From contig JACJWF010000005.1 in NCBI GenBank assembly GCA_020637295.1, positions 172,191-236,190 on the forward strand: 64,000 bases of DNA, in the 5' to 3' direction. A program made the position numbers and the translations under genes. This DNA comes from Acidimicrobiaceae bacterium (GTDB lineage Bacteria; Actinomycetota; Acidimicrobiia; Acidimicrobiales; Ilumatobacteraceae). The notes under the pieces are model-generated. The model was not told the origin of the DNA, ran no database searches, and worked only from the letters and a program-made list of their open reading frames with translations. Each line of letters opens with the position of its first letter. Positions within the stretch are counted from its first letter, which is position 1. Shown here in pieces: positions 16,496-24,688 of the stretch.

Positions 16496-19081
16496 GTGCG
16501 CGCACTACGGCTTCTCGTAGTCTTCTCGATTCTTGCGTCCGGCATTGCTGTGCCGGCTCCTGTTTCCGTAGCTGCTGCGCCGAATCCTGTGGCGTTGTCG
16601 CCTGATCTGCTGGCGCCAGGGGCTGCTCCGGCCGTGCGGGTTCAGCAGGCTGTCGATCCGCTGGAACGGGAGCCTTTGAGTGTGGTGCAGCGGCTTGTTC
16701 GTGGTGTTGGTCACCTGGCAGAAGCGCAGGCGTCTGCTGGATCGCCGGTGGCGGCGGTCTACGAGTACGACCTCGGCGGTCGCGTCACCTCCGTCAGTGC
16801 ACCGTCGGGGGCCATCTCCATCGCATACGACGATCGAGGTCTGCCTACAGCGGTGCTCGATCTATCGCTTGTACCGACGGCGTACAGCTACGACGACGAT
16901 GGTCTGCTCACACAGCGAACCGACGGCGGAGGCTCCGCCACCTTCCAGTGGGATGACCGAGGACTCCTCCAGTCGATGTCAGACCCGGTGGCATCGGCCA
17001 CCCTTGCCTACTCGTACGACAACGCTGGCCAACTGTCCCAGGTCGACACCTCCGACGGCACGACGTACCACTACCAATGGGACGACTTCGGCCGGCTCGT
17101 TTCTGAATCCATTGCGCGGACTGGGGTGCTCGCATCGCGGGCCTATACGTACGACCTCAATGGTCAACTGACCTCCCAGTCGATCACGGCTCCGGGCAAC
17201 TCCCAAGCCGGGACCCACACCTATGCGTACGACTGGCTCGGCAGGCTCACCCAGTGGGTGCAGCCGTCCAGCGCCACGGTCGACTACCAGTGGGATGCCG
17301 CGGGCAATCGGATCGGGGCCGGCACGGTCCAGTACACCTACGACGAGCGGAATCGTCTGGTGTCATCGACGGACGGGACCTCGTACGAATACGACGCACG
17401 TGGCGACCTGACCCAGGTCAGCAACGGCCAGTCGGTTCACACCTTCGCATATGACCCGCTCGGCAGGATGGCCGACTCCGATGGCCGACAGATCGTCAGC
17501 GACGGACTCGGCCGGGTGATCTCGATCGGCGCAGAGGAGTTGAGCTACTCAGGCCTCGGTGCCGATCCGGTCACTGTCGGCGCCTGGACGCTTGGCCGAA
17601 CCCCGTTCGGAGTCTTGGTGTCGGCGAGCGATGGGTCATCGACGGATTGGGTCGTGCCGGACCGCCACGGAGACGTCTCGATCGGTCTCGCCGTCGGGAG
17701 CGGCTCCATTGACTTCACCAGGGTCTTCGACCCATTCGGGGCGGTCATCGCAACGAGCGGCTCCACCGGTATCCCTGTCGGATTCCAGGGCGATGTCACC
17801 GACTCGGTCACGGGTGACGTGTGGATGGGTGCCCGATGGTTCGCGCCGTCCGTGGGCTCGTTCCGGACCCGCGACTCGTGGGCAGGCGACGCAGCAGAAC
17901 CTGGGACGCTGAACCGCTACGCCTACGGGTTGGCCGACCCGCTCGGCATGTGGGACCCGACGGGCCACAGCGCCGAGGATGTGGGGGTCGGTGTCGACGC
18001 GGCGCTCCAGGAGTTCAACCGCCACCACGACGAGGAGGTCGCCAAGCGTCGTGCGAGGGGGGACGCGTCGGTCGCCTCGGGTGTTTCCACCTTGGCCGGG
18101 CCTGTTTCGCTGATCACGGCCGTGAACTCGCCCGATACGAGTTGGATCGGCACGCTCAAGGTCGTTGGGTCGGTTGTCGTGGCCACGGCTGCCACGGTCG
18201 GATGCACTGCGGCCGGTGCGGGGGCGTTGGCTGGGGCTTGTGGCGGAGCCGCGGCGCGGTTCTTCGACGGACTGGTGTCGGGGCAAGGCGTCTGGGATCT
18301 CGTCAAGTACACGTTCGATCCGAAGAGCATTGGCATCGACATCGCCGTCGGCCTGGTCTCTGCCGGCGTCGCCCGGATCGCGGGGTCCGGCGCTCAGCTG
18401 GCGTCTAGGGAGATGACCGTGGTCCTTGCGTCCGCGGGCGCAGCGGTGGCCACTGGGGCCGTCGCAGATGCCACAGCGGTGCTGCTGGCGGGTGGTACAT
18501 GGAGCCAGGCCTGGGCCGCGGCGACGGACTGGCAGAGCCGGCTCATCGACTTCGGTACCGGGGCTGTGATGGGCATGAGAGAAGTCGGCGAGCGGCGATC
18601 CTCGCAAGGCAACGCAGAGCGAACAAGCCTGCAGTCGCACACAGACCAGTCCACACGCGGGACACCCGCCACAGAGTTGGCCGAGGGGCCCGTTGATCGA
18701 CTGTTGTACGGCGGACGCCCCGGCAAGGGTCTGCCTGGAAGAGCAGGCGTAGACATCCCGAATCGCCCGACCATCACCGAACTGGAGAATCTCACGGAGA
18801 AGCACGGCGTTGAGTTCGCAACCACCTACAAGCTCGGACCGGGACCGAACGGAGCTGGAGGTCAGTACCGGATGTTCTCTGGAGATGCCACTTCGGTTGG
18901 AATTCCGATCGAGCCGGACTCGATGCTCATCTATCACACGCACCCCGGCGGTACTCCGTGGGCGAGCGGGGCTGATCGAGCCGTTATGGACGCACTTGAA
19001 GCCGTGGGTTCCCCACAACGAACGTCATGTCTCATTCCGGTCGGCATGGGTTGCGCCATTCCATTCAAGGGGAACACCTGA
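16496..19081 (+). CDS. Secreted RHS-repeat polymorphic toxin with C-terminal JAMM/JAB domain
   Basis: An 861-aa protein. The GTG at 16496 opens a signal peptide (residues 1-~27, VRALRLLVVFSILASGIAV...). YD/RHS repeats fill ~85-470 (patterns YEYD.LGGRVT, YDERNRLVSS, YDPLGRM). The RHS core closes with NRYAYGLADPLGMWDPTGH (473-491), the usual cleavage border before variable toxin tips. A Gly/Ala-rich pre-toxin stretch with membrane-active-looking segments follows (~510-650). The tip contains H814-T-H816 followed by ten residues and D827, an exact JAMM zinc-protease signature (H-x-H-x10-D, with S824 as in H-x-H-P-x6-S-x-x-D). JAB domains in toxins are proposed peptidases or deubiquitinase-like enzymes. 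Base composition and codon use are less GC-biased than in neighbours, suggesting transfer. Its TGA overlaps the next gene. Confidence 0.88.
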   Translation: MRALRLLVVFSILASGIAVPAPVSVAAAPNPVALSPDLLAPGAAPAVRVQQAVDPLEREPLSVVQRLVRGVGHLAEAQASAGSPVAAVYEYDLGGRVTSVSAPSGAISIAYDDRGLPTAVLDLSLVPTAYSYDDDGLLTQRTDGGGSATFQWDDRGLLQSMSDPVASATLAYSYDNAGQLSQVDTSDGTTYHYQWDDFGRLVSESIARTGVLASRAYTYDLNGQLTSQSITAPGNSQAGTHTYAYDWLGRLTQWVQPSSATVDYQWDAAGNRIGAGTVQYTYDERNRLVSSTDGTSYEYDARGDLTQVSNGQSVHTFAYDPLGRMADSDGRQIVSDGLGRVISIGAEELSYSGLGADPVTVGAWTLGRTPFGVLVSASDGSSTDWVVPDRHGDVSIGLAVGSGSIDFTRVFDPFGAVIATSGSTGIPVGFQGDVTDSVTGDVWMGARWFAPSVGSFRTRDSWAGDAAEPGTLNRYAYGLADPLGMWDPTGHSAEDVGVGVDAALQEFNRHHDEEVAKRRARGDASVASGVSTLAGPVSLITAVNSPDTSWIGTLKVVGSVVVATAATVGCTAAGAGALAGACGGAAARFFDGLVSGQGVWDLVKYTFDPKSIGIDIAVGLVSAGVARIAGSGAQLASREMTVVLASAGAAVATGAVADATAVLLAGGTWSQAWAAATDWQSRLIDFGTGAVMGMREVGERRSSQGNAERTSLQSHTDQSTRGTPATELAEGPVDRLLYGGRPGKGLPGRAGVDIPNRPTITELENLTEKHGVEFATTYKLGPGPNGAGGQYRMFSGDATSVGIPIEPDSMLIYHTHPGGTPWASGADRAVMDALEAVGSPQRTSCLIPVGMGCAIPFKGNT

Positions 19082-19299
19082 TGAGCCCCGCACCGCAGTA
19101 TTCGTACCTTTGGGATGGCTCTGAGCCTGGCTGGGTGATCTGGCAGCTTCCCGGCCGCAACGACGAAGCAGGGCGACGCCTAATCTTCAACCTCGTCGAC
19201 CGCACCGCTCTCATCATCGAGGATGACGAGCTTGCCGAGGCAGTCTTGGACGAAATGGTCGAGCACGGGTGTCCCACCATTACGGAGCTACCGTCGTGA
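19081..19299 (+). CDS. Candidate immunity protein for the RHS-JAB toxin
   Basis: A 72-aa acidic protein (MSPAPQYSYLWDG...) with no signal peptide and no recognised family. Its ATG shares one base with the toxin's stop (TGATG), so it is translationally coupled. A small acidic gene immediately after a polymorphic toxin tip is the normal place for the cognate immunity gene. ATG 19081 was chosen over an in-frame ATG at 19027 that lies inside the toxin gene. Function is inferred from position alone. Confidence 0.65.
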   Translation: MSPAPQYSYLWDGSEPGWVIWQLPGRNDEAGRRLIFNLVDRTALIIEDDELAEAVLDEMVEHGCPTITELPS

Positions 19300-19536
19300 C
19301 GCCGTCGGTGCCACAGAAGAGGGCAGCGTCCTCGAAGGCACCGGAGCCGTCTGTCATAACTCCGCCCCTGCTGCCCCCGTCGTCCTCACCGACCCCACGC
19401 GGAAGGCTCCAGCGAAGTCGTGGTCGCGCGATGGCTCCGGGGGCGGCCCGCCGAACGACGGCAACGCTCAGGTCCGCTGGGGCTGAGCCGCACACGACCG
19501 GGAATAGCCGTTGCGGGCGCAAGTGTTGCACGGCCT
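19300..19536. other. Gene-free 237-bp stretch at the downstream edge of the RHS island
   Basis: No credible coding sequence or hairpin was found. Short open frames on both strands lack SD sites and family features. It may hold decayed former toxin tips, as is common downstream of RHS genes, but no recognisable remnant was seen. Confidence 0.4.
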
Positions 19537-19932
19537 ATGACCACGATTCCCGCTTCCCACGCCGACCTCCTCGACACCACGGCCCTGGCCCACGTGGCCA
19601 CCATCGGCCCCGACGGCAGCCCGCAGAACAACCCGGTGTGGTTCGGCTGGGACGGCACCCACGTGCTGTTCAGCCAGACCACCGGCCGCCAGAAGTACCG
19701 CAACCTCCAGCAGCACCCCGCTGTCGCCCTGTCCATCGTCGACCCGGCCAACCCGTACCGCTACCTCGAGATTCGCGGCACCGTGGCGGAGATCGTGGAC
19801 GACCCGGGCAATGCGTTCATCAACTCGATGGCCAAGAAGTACATCGACCAGGACGAGTACCCGTGGCACCAGCCGGGCGACCACCGCGTCGTGGTGAAGG
19901 TGCTGCCGGCGCGCACCACCCAGATGGGCTGA
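19537..19932 (+). CDS. PPOX-class (FMN/F420) split-barrel oxidoreductase
   Basis: A 131-aa protein of the pyridoxamine-phosphate-oxidase-like fold, F420-binding type. Features: LAHVATIGPDGSPQNNPVWFGWDG near the N-terminus, a KYRNLQQHPAVALSIVDP segment, then YLEIRGTVAEIVDD. Members reduce or oxidise small molecules with F420 or FMN. ATG 19537. It marks the return to typical GC-rich chromosomal sequence after the RHS island. Substrate unknown. Confidence 0.9.
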   Translation: MTTIPASHADLLDTTALAHVATIGPDGSPQNNPVWFGWDGTHVLFSQTTGRQKYRNLQQHPAVALSIVDPANPYRYLEIRGTVAEIVDDPGNAFINSMAKKYIDQDEYPWHQPGDHRVVVKVLPARTTQMG

Positions 19933-19937
19933 ACCCA

Positions 19938-19963
19938 GGGCGAACGGAGGGCCGGGTTCGCCC
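19938..19963. terminator. Hairpin between convergent PPOX and PadR genes
   Basis: GGGCGAAC (19938-19945) and GTTCGCCC (19956-19963) are perfect 8-bp arms with a 10-nt loop between converging stops at 19932 and 19970. Likely bidirectional terminator. Confidence 0.5.
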
Positions 19964-19969
19964 GCCCCG

Positions 19970-20503
19970 CTACCGCCCCTGCGCGGCGGGAAGGTGATCC
20001 AGGAACCGCAGCGCGGCCTGCGCCGCCTCGTGCCGCCACAGCACCACCACGTCGGCAGGGTCGGTTGCCATCTGCGCCTCCAGCGCTGCGGCCATGTCCT
20101 CTGCATGCGCCCGTTGCGCCGCCACCAGCGGGGCGGTGTCCACCTGGCACACACCGCACAGCACCAACTTCAGCACCAGTTCGCTGCGCAGGTCGCGCAG
20201 GTGCAGCACCGGCTCGGCCAGCCAACGCCGCAGTTGGGCGCGCCCCGCCGGCGTCGGCGCCAGGATCGTCCGCTCGCCGCCGGCAAGGCCGGGCTCCACA
20301 CCGACCGGCTCCACGTAGCCGCGGCCAGTCAACTGGTCGAGCGCCCGGTAGGTGAGGGCGCGGGAGAGCGACCACACCCTGCCGATGTCGCCGCCGGGCT
20401 TCAGGCGGGCGGCCACGTCGTACCCGTGCGCCGGCCCGGCGGCGAGGATGCCGAGGCAGGCCCACTCGCCGAGCAGGAGGGCATCGCGCTGGCCCCTGCT
20501 CAC
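19970..20503 (-). CDS. PadR-family transcriptional regulator
   Basis: A 177-aa regulator. The N-terminal winged helix (~10-90) shows LLLGEWACLGILAAGPAHGYDVAARLK and the wing ERTILAPTPAGRAQLRRWL. A C-terminal helical dimerisation domain follows. The GTG start (20503) overlaps the stop of the molybdate ATPase gene (GTGA), making it the fourth gene of modABC. It probably regulates this operon instead of ModE, perhaps through the inverted repeats at 23216-23277 (inference). Confidence 0.9.
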   Translation of the reverse strand: MSRGQRDALLLGEWACLGILAAGPAHGYDVAARLKPGGDIGRVWSLSRALTYRALDQLTGRGYVEPVGVEPGLAGGERTILAPTPAGRAQLRRWLAEPVLHLRDLRSELVLKLVLCGVCQVDTAPLVAAQRAHAEDMAAALEAQMATDPADVVVLWRHEAAQAALRFLDHLPAAQGR

Positions 20504-21573
20504 CCGCCGTGCACCTCCACCTCGCCGTAGACCTCCACCTCGGTCGCCTTCACCGACGCGTGGACCGTGTCGCCCGGGCGCAACGCCATCGCCTCCATGG
20601 CCCCCACGGTGATCTCCGCCACCAGCGGCAGCGGGCCTTCCAGCGACACCCGCACCCGATCGCCCAGCCGGTCCATCCCGGTGACCGTGCCCTCCCAGCA
20701 GTTGCGCACGCTGGAGCCGTCCGGCACGGTGCGGGTGAGCACCACCGAATGAGGGCGGATGACGGCGAACGCGGGGCCGGCCGCAGCGTCGGCCACCACG
20801 ACGGCCGCGCCACGGTCGGTCCGCAGCACCCCGTCCGTCACGGTGCCGCGGACCAGGTTGACGCCCATGAGGTCGGCGACGTAGCGCGAGCGCGGGCGCG
20901 CCGTCACCTCGGCCAGCGTCCCGGCCTGGACGATCTGCCCGGCTTCCAGCACGGCCACCCGGTCGGCCAGGGCGTGCGCGTCCACCGGGTCGTGGGTGAC
21001 CAGCACGCGCATCCCGCCGAAGGTCTCCAGGTGGCGGCGCAACTCGGCGCGCACGGCGCCGCGGGTGCCGGCGTCCAACGCAGCCAGCGGTTCGTCCAGC
21101 AGCAGCAACCGCGGGTCGGTGGCCAGGGCGCGGGCGAGCGCGGCGCGCTGGGCCTGGCCGCCGGACAGGGCGCTGGGTCGCTGCGCCGCGTAGGCGGAGA
21201 GACCGACACGCTCCAGCCACTCGCCGGCCACCCGCCGCGCCTCCGCCTTCGGTGCCCGCCGCGCCCGCAGTCCATAGGCGACGTTCTCCAGCACCGACAT
21301 GTGGGGGAACAGTTGGTAGTCCTGGAACACGAACCCGATCCGGCGGGCCTCCGGAGCGACCAGCACGTTGGCCGCCGGGTCGTCGAGCACGTCGCCGTCC
21401 AGCGTGATCCGCCCGCCGTCCAGCGGCGTCAGCCCGGCCAGCGCCCGCAGCACGGTGCTCTTGCCGGCACCGTTGGGGCCCAGCAGCGCGAGCACCTCCC
21501 CGTCGGCCACGGCAAGCTCGGCGGCCAGCGCCAGGCTGCCGACGCGCACCTCCAGCCGGGCCTCCAGCGTCAC
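20500..21573 (-). CDS. modC: Molybdate ABC transporter ATP-binding protein
   Basis: A 357-aa ATPase powering molybdate (or tungstate/sulfate) uptake. Walker A is GPNGAGKST (32-40), the Q-loop is FVFQDYQLFPHMSVLENV, the signature ALSGGQAQRAALARAL, and Walker B LLLLDEPLAALD. The C-terminal ~70 residues form a TOBE/Mop-like beta domain (GDRVRVSLEGPLPLVAEIT...AMALRPGDTVHASVKATEVEVY), typical of ModC. GTG at 21573 overlaps the permease stop (GTGA). The longer open frame upstream is only a shadow of the permease gene. Confidence 0.94.
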   Translation of the reverse strand: MTLEARLEVRVGSLALAAELAVADGEVLALLGPNGAGKSTVLRALAGLTPLDGGRITLDGDVLDDPAANVLVAPEARRIGFVFQDYQLFPHMSVLENVAYGLRARRAPKAEARRVAGEWLERVGLSAYAAQRPSALSGGQAQRAALARALATDPRLLLLDEPLAALDAGTRGAVRAELRRHLETFGGMRVLVTHDPVDAHALADRVAVLEAGQIVQAGTLAEVTARPRSRYVADLMGVNLVRGTVTDGVLRTDRGAAVVVADAAAGPAFAVIRPHSVVLTRTVPDGSSVRNCWEGTVTGMDRLGDRVRVSLEGPLPLVAEITVGAMEAMALRPGDTVHASVKATEVEVYGEVEVHGG

Positions 21574-22427
21574 GCCACCACCGCCCGCTCCGGGCGCACG
21601 ACCTTGCCGAACCACCGGTCGCGCAGGCCCACCAGCACGGCGAACGACAGGGCGATCAGCAGGAGGGCCAGCACAATGGCTTCCTCCGGGTTGGTCTCCA
21701 GCGACAGGTACACCGCCAGCGGCATGGTGCGGGTGGTGCCCGGGAAGTTGCCGGCGAACGTGATGGTGGCGCCGAACTCGCCCAGCGCCCTGGCCCACGA
21801 CAGCACCGCCCCGGCGATCAGCGCGGGGCGGATGGCGGGGAGGGTGACCCGGCGGAAGGTGTACCAGCGGGACGCCCCGAGTGTGCGGGACGCGTCCTCC
21901 ACGCGGCCGTCCAGCTGGCGCAGCGCGGCCTCCACCGTGATCACCAGGAACGGCATGGCGACGAACGTCTGGGCCACCACGACGCCGGTGGTGGTGAACG
22001 GGAGGGTGACGTCGAACCACCGGTACAGCCACTGGCCGACGATGCCCCGCCGCCCGAGTGCGAAGAACAGGGCGACGCCACCGACCACCGGCGGCAGCAC
22101 CATCGACAGGGTGGTGAGCGCCCGCACCACCGAGCGCCCCGGGAACTCCACGCGGGCGAGCAGCCAGGCCAGCGGCACGCCGAACACCACCGAGATGGCC
22201 GTGGCCCACAGCGAGCAGGTGATGGACAGGCGCAGGGCGGTGAGCGCGTCGTCGTTGGTGAGGTAGTGCCAGGCGTTGGACCACGGCGCCCGCCACAGCA
22301 GCCCGACGAGGGGCAGGGCGAAGAACGCGACGGCGATGCCCGCCAGGACCAGTGCCGGGCGCGGCATCTGGGCGCGGGCATCCCGCCGGCCCCCGACCCG
22401 CGTGCCCCGGCGCCGGCCAGGGCTCAC
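21570..22427 (-). CDS. modB: Molybdate ABC transporter permease
   Basis: A 285-aa inner-membrane protein with about six TM helices. The EAA loop that contacts the ATPase reads EDASRTLGASRWYTFRRVTLPAIRPALIAGA. Homologous to ModB/CysT-type permeases. A basic cytoplasmic N-tail (~20 residues) precedes TM1. GTG at 22427 overlaps the modA stop (GTGA). Confidence 0.94.
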   Translation of the reverse strand: MSPGRRRGTRVGGRRDARAQMPRPALVLAGIAVAFFALPLVGLLWRAPWSNAWHYLTNDDALTALRLSITCSLWATAISVVFGVPLAWLLARVEFPGRSVVRALTTLSMVLPPVVGGVALFFALGRRGIVGQWLYRWFDVTLPFTTTGVVVAQTFVAMPFLVITVEAALRQLDGRVEDASRTLGASRWYTFRRVTLPAIRPALIAGAVLSWARALGEFGATITFAGNFPGTTRTMPLAVYLSLETNPEEAIVLALLLIALSFAVLVGLRDRWFGKVVRPERAVVA

Positions 22428-23206
22428 GGGGAGGTGAATCCGTACGACGCGAGGATCGCCTGGCCCTGGGCACCGAGCACGAAGTCGATGAACGTCTGGG
22501 CGCCCTCCGGGTTGGTGGCTTCCCTGGTGACGGCGACCGGGTACTCGGCCACGACGTTGATGTCGGCGGGGATCTCCACGCCGGCGGCGGCGTCACCCGC
22601 GGCGTTGACGTCCGTGAGGTAGACGATGCCGGCGTCGGCCTCGCCCAGGGTCACCTTGGTGACCACGGCCTTCACGTTCTCCTCCAGCGACTTCGGCGTC
22701 ACGGTGATCCCTGCGTTCTCGAAGATCTGGGTGGCGTACTTCCCGCACGGTACTTCCGGCGCGCATTGCACATAGACCAGGTCGGGGTCGGCGAGATCGG
22801 CAACGCCGGTGATGCCCTTCGGGTTGCCGGGCTGGACGATGATCGCCGCCGAGTTGTGGGCGAACACCACGGGCGCCGTGGCGTTGTTGCCGGCGTCGGT
22901 GAGCTTGGCCATGTTGCTGAGGTCGGCAGAGGCGAAGAGGTCGGCAGGTGCACCTTCCCCGATCTGGGTGACCAGCTCCGATGAGGCGGCGAAGTTGAGC
23001 GTCACCGTGGTGTCCGGGTTGGCGGCCATGAAGGCATCGGCGAGGTCGGTGAAGGCGGCGGTCAACGATGCTGCGGCGAAGACGGTGATGTCGCCGGACG
23101 GTGTACCCGTGGCGTCGGTGCGGGAATCGGAGCCGCAGGCTGTCGTGGCTGCGACCAGACCGATCGCGCCGAGGAGGAGGAACACGGACCGGACACGGGA
23201 GCGCAT
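22424..23206 (-). CDS. modA: Molybdate-binding lipoprotein
   Basis: A 260-aa extracytoplasmic binding protein. Signal peptide with lipobox ATTAC (Cys ~24). The oxyanion-binding loop AAASLTAAFTDLA and the ASSELVTQIGEGAPADLFASAD segment are diagnostic of ModA. It has a Cys pair (VQCAPEVPCGKYA) rather than a plain loop, perhaps a disulfide. First gene of modABC-padR. Confidence 0.95.
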   Translation of the reverse strand: MRSRVRSVFLLLGAIGLVAATTACGSDSRTDATGTPSGDITVFAAASLTAAFTDLADAFMAANPDTTVTLNFAASSELVTQIGEGAPADLFASADLSNMAKLTDAGNNATAPVVFAHNSAAIIVQPGNPKGITGVADLADPDLVYVQCAPEVPCGKYATQIFENAGITVTPKSLEENVKAVVTKVTLGEADAGIVYLTDVNAAGDAAAGVEIPADINVVAEYPVAVTREATNPEGAQTFIDFVLGAQGQAILASYGFTSP

Positions 23207-23215
23207 GCCCGCACA

Positions 23216-23234
23216 ATAGTCAGGCGTTGACTAT
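23216..23234. promoter_or_regulatory. Inverted repeat upstream of modA
   Basis: ATAGTCA (23216-23222) and TGACTAT (23228-23234), perfect 7-bp arms with 5-bp spacer, 10 bp before the modA start codon. Its position overlaps the expected transcription or translation start, so it may be a repressor operator, possibly for the PadR protein of the operon. Confidence 0.45.
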
Positions 23235-23257
23235 GCGTGCCGCTCATTCGGGTCGAA

Positions 23258-23277
23258 ATGAGTAGTGGGTTACTCAT
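23258..23277. promoter_or_regulatory. Second inverted repeat in the modA/23311 divergent region
   Basis: ATGAGTA (23258-23264) and TACTCAT (23271-23277), perfect 7-bp arms with 6-bp spacer, 34 bp upstream of the plus-strand gene at 23311. The sequence differs from the first repeat, so two regulators or a promoter-embedded site are possible. Confidence 0.4.
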
Positions 23278-23310
23278 GGCGAGCAGACGCCTGGGGTGTC
23301 TGATACCTGC

Positions 23311-23943
23311 ATGGGAATCTTCAGCAAGATCAAGGAAAGCGTTGCCGGCACGGACGCCGGCAGCATCCAGAACGCCCGCATCGGCCGTGGCGTCATCATG
23401 GGGGCGCAGGTCACGGGCAACTCGATCACGACGGGAGGGATCGAGCAGCACGTGTGCCTGTTCCAGGTGGAGGTGGCGCTGGACGACACCCCGCCGTACC
23501 AGGCCACCTGCCGCCAGCGCCTGCCGGTCTGGCAGCTCAGCCAGATCCAGCCGGGCCAGACGATGGTGGCCGTCCGGGTGGACGCCGCCGACCCCAGCCG
23601 GGTGGCCATCGACTGGGAGACCCCGCCCCCGTCGGTGCGCATGGCGCAGGGGGCCGGCAACGGCTCGGCGGCGGAGATCCTCGCCACCGGCCTGCCGTGC
23701 CGGGTGATCATCCAGCAGTTCCAGCCGCTGAACATGACGAACCCGGCCGGCGTGCCGATGTTCGCGTTCGCCCTCACGGTGATGCCCGCGGGTGGTCAGC
23801 CCTACATGATCCAGGTCGGCAACCCGGTGCCGAACGAGGCGATGCCCTTCCTCTTCCCCGGCTCCCAGCTGCCCGCGAAGGTGGCGGCCAACGAGCCCAA
23901 CGGGGTGGTCATCGACTGGGCGGCCGCGGCACGGGGCGAGTGA
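23311..23943 (+). CDS. Uncharacterised actinobacterial protein with two repeated beta-rich domains
   Basis: A 210-aa cytosolic protein (MGIFSKIKESVAG...). Residues ~25-110 and ~120-205 look like two copies of one domain. Each moves from a G/T-rich start through a PP/QPYM..Q-type centre to a PGSQLPAKV or QPGQTMVAV element and ends VAIDW or VVIDW. I do not know the function; related proteins are widespread in actinobacteria without assigned roles. ATG 23311 was chosen over 23296 because the family start MGIF fits. Confidence 0.75.
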   Translation: MGIFSKIKESVAGTDAGSIQNARIGRGVIMGAQVTGNSITTGGIEQHVCLFQVEVALDDTPPYQATCRQRLPVWQLSQIQPGQTMVAVRVDAADPSRVAIDWETPPPSVRMAQGAGNGSAAEILATGLPCRVIIQQFQPLNMTNPAGVPMFAFALTVMPAGGQPYMIQVGNPVPNEAMPFLFPGSQLPAKVAANEPNGVVIDWAAAARGE

Positions 23944-23958
23944 CGCCACCCGGCATCG

Positions 23959-24654
23959 TCACGACGAGAAGGTGACGCCGCAGATCACCTGCGGCGAGAC
24001 CGGCACCGGCCCGGTGACCTGCACGGCGACGAGGGACTCCACCGGCCCCTCGACGAAGTGGACGACGGCGTTGTCCAGGGGGAGGGCGCCGTTCACCAGG
24101 CCGGTGCCGGTGATCGCCGACCACCGCGCCGCGGTGCGTGCCGGGTCGGCGGTCTGCACCGTGACGCCGCGGATGCCGTCCACCACGCTGGTGCGTACGG
24201 CCTGCTGCCAGTCCTTCCCGGCCGGGAACCACGGGCCGTTGGGGTCCTCGCCGCCGGGCTGGAAGTCGATCTCCAGGAACGAGCCGCCGGTGTCGCCCGG
24301 GTGCAGCTGCATGATCCGGTAGCCGTGGTCGTCGTGCTCGAACGCGACGCGTACGCCGAGGTCGTCCACCCGGCCGCGGACCGGAGGATGGTCATCGGTG
24401 TGGCAGATCACCATGTACCCGCCGTCGCCGCCGAGCCGCTGCAGCTGGCGGCCGCCCGCGGTGCCCTCGCGCACGGGCGAGACCACCTCGATGAACTGGG
24501 TGCCGATCGGCAGCACGGCGTTGCGCAGCCCGAACGTGGCGACGGCCGGGTCGTTGAACGCCACCTCCAGGCCGAGCACGCGGTGCAGGTCGGCGACGAC
24601 GGCATCGAGGTCGTGGGCCACCAGGGCCACCTGGCGGAGACGGATCCAGCTCAT
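23959..24654 (-). CDS. VOC family protein, two-module
   Basis: A 231-aa protein. The first module begins LRQVALVAHDLDAVVADLHRVLGLEVAFNDP and resembles glyoxalase-like domains; FIEVVSPVREGTAGGR and GGDGGYMVICHTDD follow. The second module (~150-231) begins GIRGVTVQTADPARTAARWSAITG. Typical metal ligands are incomplete, so a binding role is possible. It lies 34 bp after an enoyl-CoA hydratase gene on the same strand, hinting at acyl-CoA or aromatic metabolism. Confidence 0.85.
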   Translation of the reverse strand: MSWIRLRQVALVAHDLDAVVADLHRVLGLEVAFNDPAVATFGLRNAVLPIGTQFIEVVSPVREGTAGGRQLQRLGGDGGYMVICHTDDHPPVRGRVDDLGVRVAFEHDDHGYRIMQLHPGDTGGSFLEIDFQPGGEDPNGPWFPAGKDWQQAVRTSVVDGIRGVTVQTADPARTAARWSAITGTGLVNGALPLDNAVVHFVEGPVESLVAVQVTGPVPVSPQVICGVTFSS

Positions 24655-24688
24655 CGGAACCTCGCTTCTTCTCGGGGTGCGGCCCGGT

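Noticed and set aside
19027..19080. Longer immunity protein starting at ATG 19027
   Set aside because: This would lie inside the RHS toxin gene in another frame; ATG 19081 with the TGATG overlap is the better start.
20500..22596. A possible permease-ATPase fusion
   Set aside because: The open frame upstream of 21573 only shadows modB, which is encoded in another frame and overlaps modC by GTGA.
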